9,294 nucleotides of DNA from an uncultured Roseburia sp. (GTDB lineage Bacteria > Bacillota > Clostridia > Lachnospirales > Lachnospiraceae), in assembly GCA_947057405.1 (NCBI GenBank), contig CAMSEJ010000077.1, forward strand, positions 1 to 9,294, given 5' to 3'. This document shows, piece by piece, positions 1 to 5,642 of the stretch (its first letter is position 1; every line of letters starts with the position of its first letter). The notes under the pieces were generated by a model. It was not told the DNA's origin, made no database searches, and worked only from the letters and a program-made list of their open reading frames with translations. The position numbers and the translations under genes are program-made.

Positions 1-18
1 ACGACGCTCTTCCGATCT
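1..18 (+). other. Illumina sequencing adapter remnant (artefact)
   Basis: The first 18 bases, ACGACGCTCTTCCGATCT, are identical to the 3' end of the Illumina TruSeq read-1 adapter, which I know from memory. They are not genomic. Genomic sequence presumably begins at about base 19. The first gene ends at 28, so no coding sequence is affected, but any terminator downstream of that gene is missing from the window. Confidence 0.95.
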
Positions 19-27
19 GCATATTTG

Positions 28-1368
28 TTATTTATTGCTTTTGCGCCAGATTTTTAATTTCTCCGCCTCCGCAATCAGTTCATCCCTGAAATCCGGATGT
101 GCGATGGAAATCAGCGCTTCGGCGCGCTCCCAGGCGGATTTGCCCTTGAGGTTTACTTTGCCGTATTCCGTTACGACATAGTGAACGTTGGCGCGGGTGT
201 CCGTTACGATTGAGCCGGGGTTTAACGTAGGAAGGATGCGGGATTTCATCTGCCCGTCCCGGGTTTTATAAGCGGAGGAGCAGCAGATGAAGCTCTTGCC
301 CCCGTTGGAAAGATAAGCCCCCAGTACGAAATCAAGCTGTCCGCCTGCGCCGCTGATGTGCTTGGTGCCTGCGGATTCTGCATTTACCTGGCCGAATAAA
401 TCCAAATCCACGGCGTTGTTGATGGAAATAAAGTTATCAAGCGCGGAGATGGAACGGATGTCGTTCGTATAGCTTACCGGTGCGCTAAGAAGCTCCGGAT
501 TGTTGTCGATATAGTCATACATTTTCTTGGTGCCGCAGCCGAAGGCAAAAGCCTGGCGGTAGCGGTCGATGTTCTTTTTGGAGCCGTTGATTTTGCCGGC
601 TTTTGCAATGTCTACAAATGCGTCTACGTACATTTCCGTATGTACGCCCAGATCTTTCAGATCGGATTCTGCAATCATGGAGCCGACCGTGTTTGGCATT
701 CCGCCGATGCCGAGCTGCAGGCAGGCGCCGTTGGGGATTTCTTCCACGATCAGCCTGGCAACCGCAATATCCACGTCGGTCGGCGCACCGCCTGCGCCCA
801 GCTCGCCGATGGCAGGGTTGTCTCCCTCGACAATCAAATCTACCTGGGAAATATGGATGCCGTTTTCAAAACCGCCGAGACAGCGGGGCATGTTCTGGTT
901 GACTTCGACAATGATTTTTTTGGAAGTCTCACAGACCGCCATCATATGGGAAGCGTTCGGGCCGAAATTGAAAAAGCCGTGTTTGTCCATCGGAGAAACC
1001 TGGAACATGGCAACGTCGTCCGGCGTGATGGATTCCCGGTAGTAGCGCGGCAGCTCCGAATAACGGATGGGCGCATAATAAGCGCAGCCGCGGGCAATCA
1101 GTTTGCGTTCTATACCGGACATATGCCAGGAATTCCAGGAGAAATGCTCTCCGGCGTCCTCGCGTTCAAAGACGGCGGGAGTTTTTAAGAGGATGCCGCC
1201 GCGCAGCTTGACATCCGTCAGCTCATCCGTGCGTCGGGCAAGGGCTTTGTCCAAAGCGTCTACGGTGGCGTTGCACCAGCCGTAATCCACCCAGTCGCCG
1301 GATTTTACGGTTTTTACTGCTTCGTCTGCTGTGACCAGTTTTTGTGCATATTCTTTTGCGTAATCCAT
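28..1368 (-). CDS. but: Butyryl-CoA:acetate CoA-transferase family protein
   Basis: A 446-residue protein of the acetyl-CoA hydrolase/transferase (AbfT/Cat/But) family, cytoplasmic. The expected reaction is butyryl-CoA + acetate to butyrate + acetyl-CoA, the final step of butyrate formation in many gut Clostridia. Visible motifs: GIGGMPN at 220-226 in the CoA-binding C-terminal domain; HTEMYVD at 243-249 with Glu245 as the expected nucleophile that forms the glutamyl-CoA thioester; GAGGQLDFV at 340-348. Length is normal for the family (about 440-450). The ATG start has a perfect AGGAGGT eight bases upstream. It lies downstream of the lytic transglycosylase on the same strand, but a terminator-like hairpin separates them, and I found no convincing promoter of its own. 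Family membership is very likely. The choice of butyryl-CoA over 4-hydroxybutyrate or propionyl-CoA as donor rests on recalled overall similarity to Roseburia-type enzymes. Confidence 0.85.
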   Translation of the reverse strand: MDYAKEYAQKLVTADEAVKTVKSGDWVDYGWCNATVDALDKALARRTDELTDVKLRGGILLKTPAVFEREDAGEHFSWNSWHMSGIERKLIARGCAYYAPIRYSELPRYYRESITPDDVAMFQVSPMDKHGFFNFGPNASHMMAVCETSKKIIVEVNQNMPRCLGGFENGIHISQVDLIVEGDNPAIGELGAGGAPTDVDIAVARLIVEEIPNGACLQLGIGGMPNTVGSMIAESDLKDLGVHTEMYVDAFVDIAKAGKINGSKKNIDRYRQAFAFGCGTKKMYDYIDNNPELLSAPVSYTNDIRSISALDNFISINNAVDLDLFGQVNAESAGTKHISGAGGQLDFVLGAYLSNGGKSFICCSSAYKTRDGQMKSRILPTLNPGSIVTDTRANVHYVVTEYGKVNLKGKSAWERAEALISIAHPDFRDELIAEAEKLKIWRKSNK

Positions 1369-1409
1369 AATTGTTTACCTCCTGTGGAATGTGATGAAAA
1401 TCGTAATAA

Positions 1410-1432
1410 CCCTGCCGGAGAAAACGGCAGGG
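1410..1432 (-). terminator. Terminator-like hairpin between transglycosylase and CoA-transferase
   Basis: CCCTGCCG (1410-1417) pairs perfectly with CGGCAGGG (1425-1432) around a 7-base loop. Read on the minus strand, the stem is followed by GTTATTACGATTTTC, a diluted rather than uninterrupted T tract. It starts 15 bases past the transglycosylase stop and ends 42 bases before the CoA-transferase start. It probably terminates or attenuates transglycosylase transcription. On the plus strand the stem is followed by CAAAAAAG, so it would not work in that direction. Confidence 0.5.
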
Positions 1433-1446
1433 CAAAAAAGGTGTAT

Positions 1447-2280
1447 TTAAACAACCGGCTCAGCTGCCGCCGGCAAAATCTCCGGCGCCTGGCTGCCTGA
1501 GAGGTTCTGATAGGCAATATAGCTGTCAGGCAGAACCGCTTCGGTTTCCTCTTCGTCTTCCGGCTCGCCTGAGTCGGAGGAGACGACGGAAAGGGAAAGG
1601 GCAAGTCCGGTTTCTTCCTGTCCCAAAAGGGACGTAAGGTATTTCATATAATCATCGTAAGAAAAGATTTCGGTCAGGATTTCCCCTGCAAGCCGGTTTA
1701 AATCCTGGTATGTAACGCTGCGGTCGCCGTTTACGGTGCTTTCGGCGGCAAAAACGGTCTCTTTGTTCGGGACGGTTACGCCCTCCGAGAGATACTGGGT
1801 AATCTTGGCGACATAATTCTGTGTCTCTGCAAACGGCGGAATGCCGCCGTATTTGTCCACATTGTTGCTGCCGGCATTGTAGGCGGCAAGGGCAAGGGAG
1901 ACGTTGCCGTTGTATTTGTCAAGCATCTGGCGGATATATTTGGCCCCGCCCATGACATTCTGATAGGGATCGTATGCGTCGGTGACGCCGAGGCCGGCCG
2001 CGGTGGCGGGCATAAGCTGCATCAGTCCCTGGGCGCCGCTTCGGCTGGTTGCATTCGGATTGAAATTCGATTCCTGTTTGGTCATGGCTTTTAAAAGCTC
2101 CACGGATACGCCATAGGTTTGAGAAGCTTCGGCAAAGATGTCTTCTAAGTTCTTGTCCGTTTTCAGATAAGAAGAAAAATCCGCACCGGTACCGTTTTGG
2201 TCCTGCGCAGCCTGCTGCGTTACCGTGCCGGATGCTGCTACGGCGGCGCGCAGGGCGTCTAAAGCTGAAAGATTGGTCAT
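1447..2280 (-). CDS. SLT-domain lytic transglycosylase, no visible signal peptide
   Basis: A 277-residue protein with a C-type-lysozyme-like SLT (Slt70/MltE-type) domain at about residues 45-165, expected to cleave the MurNAc-GlcNAc bond of peptidoglycan with formation of 1,6-anhydroMurNAc. Motifs: KQESNFNP with catalytic Glu70; SGAQGLMQLMPATA at 81-94; AYNAGSNNV at 133-141; PFAETQNYV at 149-157. Together these cover the family signature set. The N-terminal 45 residues are Ala/Gln/Ser-rich with no hydrophobic segment, so there is no classical signal peptide or lipobox. The C-terminus carries an acidic stretch (EPEDEEETE, 239-247). The start ATG has AAGGAG 12 bases upstream, slightly long. A candidate promoter lies at 2326-2354. 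Similar signal-less SLT proteins in Firmicutes are sometimes flagellum-associated; that link is only inference here. Confidence 0.88.
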   Translation of the reverse strand: MTNLSALDALRAAVAASGTVTQQAAQDQNGTGADFSSYLKTDKNLEDIFAEASQTYGVSVELLKAMTKQESNFNPNATSRSGAQGLMQLMPATAAGLGVTDAYDPYQNVMGGAKYIRQMLDKYNGNVSLALAAYNAGSNNVDKYGGIPPFAETQNYVAKITQYLSEGVTVPNKETVFAAESTVNGDRSVTYQDLNRLAGEILTEIFSYDDYMKYLTSLLGQEETGLALSLSVVSSDSGEPEDEEETEAVLPDSYIAYQNLSGSQAPEILPAAAEPVV

Positions 2281-2325
2281 GGCAGATAAACACTCCTTTA
2301 TAAAATAAAACCGTACTTGGCTATT

Positions 2326-2354
2326 ACTATATCATATATTGCGTTGAAATTGAA
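2326..2354 (-). promoter_or_regulatory. Candidate sigma-A promoter for the transglycosylase gene
   Basis: On the minus strand, TTCAAT (2349-2354) as -35 and TATAGT (2326-2331) as -10 are separated by exactly 17 bp. The -10 matches consensus at 5 of 6 positions, the -35 at only 3 of 6. It lies about 45 bp upstream of the start codon in the divergent intergenic region. Confidence 0.45.
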
Positions 2355-2374
2355 GCGGTATTTTAAAAAAATGA

Positions 2375-2403
2375 TTGAATTTTAAAATGTGCTGGTGTAG
2401 AGT
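2375..2403 (+). promoter_or_regulatory. Candidate sigma-A promoter for azlCD
   Basis: TTGAAT (2375-2380) and TAGAGT (2398-2403) are spaced 17 bp apart, each matching consensus at 4 of 6 positions. It sits 44 bp upstream of the azlC start in the AT-rich divergent region. Two copies of ATTTTAAAA (2360-2368 and 2379-2387), 19 bp apart, overlap this candidate and could be a protein-binding site, though AT-rich repeats arise easily by chance. Confidence 0.4.
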
Positions 2404-2446
2404 AAAAACGTGCTGCAGACAACGGTAAGAGAAAGAAGGGTGGAAG

Positions 2447-3160
2447 ATGTATAAAAAAGCATTCCGGGCGGCATTTCCCCATACGGTCCCGGTTCTGACA
2501 GGATATCTTTTTATCGGGATTGCGTTTGGCGTTATGTTCCAGGAAAAAGGGTATCATGTGCTGTGGGCGGTCTTAATGAGTCTTTTGGTGTATGCCGGCA
2601 GCGGGCAGTATCTGGCGGTTAATTTTTTTGCTCCGGGGGTAAGTTTTATAGATATTATTTTTATGACGTTTATGGTAAATGTGCGTCATATTTTTTATGG
2701 GCTTTCTCTCTTAAAGCGGTTTGAGAAAATGGGAAAAAAGAGAATTTATATGATGTTTTCGCTGACGGACGAGACGTATTCTCTTTTTTTTGTTACAAAG
2801 GTGCCAAAAGACGTGCCGGAGGATCGGTTTTTGTTTGCGGTTGCGGTTCTTGATCAGGCGTACTGGGTGGCAGGTTCCGCAATCGGGGCGTTGGCGGGAG
2901 CCGTGATCCCGTTTCGGGCGGAAGGAATTGATTTTGCCATGACGGCGCTTTTTATTGTGATTTTTGTGGAACAGTGGCTTGCGGGCGGCAATCGGATTCC
3001 GGCGGCGGTCGGGCTGATTTTTGCGGGCCTGCTGCGGGTGGCGGTCGGAAGCGATCGTTTTATTTTACCGTCTATGATTTGTATTATGCTTTGTCTGGTT
3101 TCGTGCAGAAGGTATATTGAGAAGGAAAAGCAGGAAGGAAGGGATAAAAATGCCGGTTAG
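2447..3160 (+). CDS. azlC: AzlC family branched-chain amino acid exporter, large subunit
   Basis: A 237-residue integral membrane protein of the AzlC (LIV-E) family, the large subunit of a two-component exporter for branched-chain amino acids (in Bacillus subtilis, also 4-azaleucine resistance). Family motifs: YAGSGQ at 49-54 after the first hydrophobic hairpin; MVNVRHIFYGLS at 76-87; SLTDETYSL at 105-113; FIVIFVEQW at 169-177. Several hydrophobic helices alternate with short basic loops, and the C-terminal tail is basic (RRYIEKEKQEGRDK). The ATG follows a purine-rich GAAGGGTGG that serves as ribosome binding site. It overlaps azlD by 11 nt, which implies translational coupling, as expected for subunits that act together. 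Confidence 0.9.
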   Translation: MYKKAFRAAFPHTVPVLTGYLFIGIAFGVMFQEKGYHVLWAVLMSLLVYAGSGQYLAVNFFAPGVSFIDIIFMTFMVNVRHIFYGLSLLKRFEKMGKKRIYMMFSLTDETYSLFFVTKVPKDVPEDRFLFAVAVLDQAYWVAGSAIGALAGAVIPFRAEGIDFAMTALFIVIFVEQWLAGGNRIPAAVGLIFAGLLRVAVGSDRFILPSMICIMLCLVSCRRYIEKEKQEGRDKNAG

Positions 3161-3482
3161 TGCGGGCAGATCGTTACTGATTATTGTTGTGGTTGCAATT
3201 GTGACTTTTTTTACGCGGGCGATTCCGTTTTTGATTTTTCCGAAGGGGAAGGAGATTCCGCCGAAGGTGCTTTATCTGGGGAAGGTACTGCCGCCTGCGG
3301 TGATTGGAATGCTGATTGTGTATTGCTTTCGGAACGTGGATTTTCTGACGGGGGCGCATGGGGCGGCAGAGCTTATTGCGTCGGTTGTAGTGGTGGCGCT
3401 GCATGTGTGGAAGCGGAATAACCTGCTCAGTATCGGGGTGGGGACGGTGCTTTATATGTGGCTGGTGCAGTGCGTGTTTTGA
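3150..3482 (+). CDS. azlD: AzlD family branched-chain amino acid exporter, small subunit
   Basis: A small membrane protein of 110 residues, the AzlD partner of AzlC. Motifs: FFTRAIPFLIF near residues 20-30 (the family's conserved TR-PF helix); KVLPPAVIGMLIVY at about 45-58; HVWKRNNLLSIGVGT at about 85-99. The frame is open from an ATG at 3117, but I place the start at 3150: it has AGGAAGGG just upstream, and the extra 11 residues (MRRKSRKEGIK) are simply the azlC tail read in another frame. The gene overlaps the azlC end (3150-3160). The stop is followed at once by the promoter of the next gene. Confidence 0.88.
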   Translation: MPVSAGRSLLIIVVVAIVTFFTRAIPFLIFPKGKEIPPKVLYLGKVLPPAVIGMLIVYCFRNVDFLTGAHGAAELIASVVVVALHVWKRNNLLSIGVGTVLYMWLVQCVF

Positions 3483-3505
3483 TCCGCTTGACATACCGTG
3501 CGGAT
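3482..3505 (+). terminator. Weak hairpin after azlD overlapping the next promoter
   Basis: ATCCGC (3482-3487) pairs with GCGGAT (3500-3505) around a 12-base loop and is followed by TTTGTTATGG. It starts at the last base of the azlD stop codon. The short stem and imperfect T run make it a weak terminator at best. The loop contains the TTGACA of the downstream promoter, so the palindrome could instead be an operator. Confidence 0.3.
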
Positions 3506-3516
3506 TTTGTTATGGT
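3488..3516 (+). promoter_or_regulatory. Sigma-A promoter for the TrmB-type regulator and decarboxylase
   Basis: A perfect TTGACA -35 (3488-3493), a 17-bp spacer and TATGGT -10 (3511-3516, 4 of 6) begin 5 bp after the azlD stop and end 36 bp before the regulator start. This implies that the regulator-decarboxylase pair can be transcribed independently of azlCD. Confidence 0.65.
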
Positions 3517-3552
3517 ATTCCTGAAAAGAACTACTAGTGGAGGAGGGAGGAA

Positions 3553-4290
3553 ATGGACACCAGCCGTTTAATTGAAGGAATGATGCAGTTTGGCCTGACC
3601 AGACAGGAGGCGACGATTTACCTCTGCCTGTCGCAAAGCGGCGGACTGACGGGCTATGAAGCCGCCAAACAGACCGGGATTTCCCGTTCCAATGCTTACG
3701 GCGCGTTAGCCGGGCTTGTGGAAAAGGGCGCGGCATATACGACAAAAGACGCGGCGATCCGCTACCATATCGTCAGTGCGGACGAGTTTTGCGCGAATAA
3801 AATTCATGTGCTGGAGGAGCTGAAGGAGCAGCTGTGCGCGCAGATGCCGGCTCCGAAGGCGGAAGCGGAGGGCTATCTGACCATAACCGGGGATACGAAT
3901 ATCCGGGATAAAGCCAGGAATATGATTGCCGGCGTAAAGGAACGGGTCTATCTGTCTATGGCGGCGGAATACGCGGCGCTGTTTGCGGACGCCGTCACAA
4001 AAGCGTCCCGGGAAGGGAAAAAAACCGTGCTGCTGACGGACAGGCCCCTTGCGCTTTTCGGCACGCATGTTTATGAAACCGGGGAGAAGGGGGATCAGAT
4101 CGGCGTGATTGCCGATTCGTCGTATGTGCTGACCGGGGAATTCGGCAGGGGGAAGGGAAGCTGCTGCCTATATACGGGACAGCCGAATTTTGTGCGGGTC
4201 TTTAAGGATTCCATGCGCAATGAGATAAAACTGATACAGCTTTTGAAAGGAGAAAAGGGACGTGAAGAAAACACCATTTGTAACGCTTGA
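3553..4290 (+). CDS. TrmB family transcriptional regulator
   Basis: A 245-residue regulator with an N-terminal winged helix-turn-helix of the TrmB/MarR-like type and a C-terminal putative effector domain. Residues 10-75 fit the TrmB DNA-binding domain: GLTRQEATIYLCL (14-26), then GYEAAKQTGISRSNAYGAL (34-52) as the helix-turn-helix, then the wing (KGAAYTTKDAAIRYHIV). Residues 80-98 form a short coiled linker. Residues 107-232 resemble the phospholipase D-like C-terminal fold found in many TrmB proteins, without HKD catalytic motifs: REGKKTVLLTD (153-163) and SSYVLTGEF (189-197) mark repeated strands. The ligand is unknown; archaeal members bind sugars, but bacterial members are diverse. AGGAGG lies 6 bases before the ATG. 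The 3' end overlaps the decarboxylase by 29 nt, so the two are very likely coupled, and an amino-acid signal is a reasonable guess. Confidence 0.82.
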   Translation: MDTSRLIEGMMQFGLTRQEATIYLCLSQSGGLTGYEAAKQTGISRSNAYGALAGLVEKGAAYTTKDAAIRYHIVSADEFCANKIHVLEELKEQLCAQMPAPKAEAEGYLTITGDTNIRDKARNMIAGVKERVYLSMAAEYAALFADAVTKASREGKKTVLLTDRPLALFGTHVYETGEKGDQIGVIADSSYVLTGEFGRGKGSCCLYTGQPNFVRVFKDSMRNEIKLIQLLKGEKGREENTICNA

Positions 4291-5533
4291 AAAATTACAG
4301 GAGATAACACAGTATTATCCGACGCCGTTTCATTTGTATGACGAAAAGGGGATCCGTGAAAACGCGAAGGCGGTAAAGGAGGCATTTGCCTGGAATAAGG
4401 GGTTTCGGGAATATTTTGCGGTGAAGGCGACGCCGAATCCGTTTTTGATCCGTATTTTAAAAGAATACGGTTTCGGATGCGACTGTTCTTCCATGACGGA
4501 GCTTTTGCTTGCGGATGCGCTCGGTTTTTCGGGGGATGAGATTATGTTTTCTTCCAATGAGACGCCGGCGGAGGAATATGTGTTTGCGGATCGGACGGGC
4601 GCGATCATTAACCTGGACGATTTTACGCATATTGAATTTTTAGAACAGACCATCGGAAGGATTCCGGAGACGATTAGCTGCCGCTACAACCCGGGCGGGA
4701 TCTTTCAGATCAGCAACGATATTATGGACAATCCCGGCGATTCCAAATACGGCTTTACAAAGGAGCAGCTATTTGAGGGATTTCGGGTCTTAAAGGAAAA
4801 AGGTGCAAAGCGGTTTGGCGTTCATGCATTTCTGGCAAGCAATACCGTTACAAACGACTATTACCCGCTTCTGGCCAAAACACTGTTTGAAACGGTGGTA
4901 GAGCTAAAGGAAGCGACCGGGTGCGACATCTGCTTTATCAATCTTTCCGGCGGCGTGGGCATTCCTTATGAGCCCGGGCAAACGCCGAATGATATCCGCA
5001 CGATCGGGGAAGGCGTGCGCAGGGTGTTTGAGGAGGTGCTGGTTCCTGCCGGGCTTGGCGACGTGGCGATTTATACGGAAATGGGGCGTTTTATGATGGG
5101 GCCTTATGGCTGTCTTGTGACGAAGGCGATTCACAAAAAGCATACGTATAAGGAATATATCGGGGTGGACGCCTGCGCCGTAAACCTGATGCGCCCGGCT
5201 ATGTACGGCGCTTACCATCATATAACGGTGATGGGGAAGGAGGATGCAGAATGCGATCATAAATATGACGTTGTGGGCTCGCTTTGTGAAAATAACGATA
5301 AATTTGCCATTGACCGGATGCTGCCGCAGATTGAGAGAGGGGATTTGCTGGTAATCCACGACACGGGCGCGCACGGGTTTGCAATGGGATATAATTATAA
5401 CGGGAAATTAAAGTCGGCGGAGATTCTGTTAAAAGAGGACGGCAGTTTTGCGCTGATCCGGCGGGCGGAGACGCCGAAGGATTATTTTGCTACGTTTGAC
5501 TGCTTTGATATATTGGAACATATCCGGTATTAA
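4262..5533 (+). CDS. lysA: Diaminopimelate decarboxylase family (fold-III PLP decarboxylase)
   Basis: A 423-residue alanine-racemase-fold PLP decarboxylase. The expected reaction is meso-2,6-diaminopimelate to L-lysine + CO2. The barrel domain has FAVKATPNP with PLP-binding Lys55, His188 (GVHAF), the phosphate-binding SGGVGIPYEPG at 229-239, and the E-x-G-R motif as EMGR (273-276). The C-terminal domain has RPAMYGAYHH (311-320) and CENND (342-346), whose Cys342 matches the catalytic Cys contributed across the dimer. The usual DAGAYG is DTGAHG here, with His371 in place of the common Tyr. The start is GTG at 4262, supported by AAAGGAG nine bases upstream; it lies inside the regulator gene. The divergent C-terminal motifs put it in a variant subgroup, so a related substrate (a carboxyspermidine-type or other D-stereocentre diamino acid) is possible. 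Confidence 0.78.
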   Translation: MKKTPFVTLEKLQEITQYYPTPFHLYDEKGIRENAKAVKEAFAWNKGFREYFAVKATPNPFLIRILKEYGFGCDCSSMTELLLADALGFSGDEIMFSSNETPAEEYVFADRTGAIINLDDFTHIEFLEQTIGRIPETISCRYNPGGIFQISNDIMDNPGDSKYGFTKEQLFEGFRVLKEKGAKRFGVHAFLASNTVTNDYYPLLAKTLFETVVELKEATGCDICFINLSGGVGIPYEPGQTPNDIRTIGEGVRRVFEEVLVPAGLGDVAIYTEMGRFMMGPYGCLVTKAIHKKHTYKEYIGVDACAVNLMRPAMYGAYHHITVMGKEDAECDHKYDVVGSLCENNDKFAIDRMLPQIERGDLLVIHDTGAHGFAMGYNYNGKLKSAEILLKEDGSFALIRRAETPKDYFATFDCFDILEHIRY

Positions 5534-5545
5534 ATGCGTCCGGAT
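5522..5545 (+). terminator. Weak hairpin at the decarboxylase gene end
   Basis: ATCCGG (5522-5527) and CCGGAT (5540-5545) form a 6-bp stem with a 12-base loop that spans the stop codon, followed by TATTTTGCGG. The stem is short and the T run brief, so termination would be inefficient. Its layout mirrors the hairpin after azlD. Confidence 0.25.
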
Positions 5546-5562
5546 TATTTTGCGGTGACAGG

Positions 5563-5591
5563 TTTACAATTTCTGCGGGAACGATTATGAT
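5563..5591 (+). promoter_or_regulatory. Sigma-A promoter for the PurF-like gene
   Basis: TTTACA (5563-5568, 5 of 6) and TATGAT (5586-5591, 5 of 6) with an exact 17-bp spacer, 51 bp before the start codon. Near-identical direct repeats CGGGAACGATT (5576-5586) and CGGGAAGCATT (5595-5605) flank the -10 element, where a bound protein could block initiation. I do not recognise them as a standard PurR box. Confidence 0.65.
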
Positions 5592-5642
5592 AAACGGGAA
5601 GCATTCAAACAAAGTTTTTCAGGAAGGAATAGAGGAGTAAAT

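Noticed and set aside
640..1188. Open frame of 182 codons on the plus strand opposite the CoA-transferase gene
   Set aside because: It is antisense to a gene with clear catalytic motifs, has no ribosome binding site or recognisable domain, and results from the codon bias of the true gene.
2360..2388. Repeated ATTTTAAAA near the azlC promoter as a defined operator
   Set aside because: The repeat is seen, but it is low-complexity AT sequence and matches no operator I can name, so it is mentioned only within the promoter entry.
3117..3149. Earlier in-frame ATG for azlD at 3117
   Set aside because: It adds 11 basic residues that come from the azlC tail read in another frame; ATG 3150 follows AGGAAGGG and gives the usual AzlD length.
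5534..5642. Riboswitch (for example lysine or purine type) upstream of the PurF-like gene
   Set aside because: The gap is 109 bases, the predicted transcript leader only about 45, and none of the conserved riboswitch core elements are visible.
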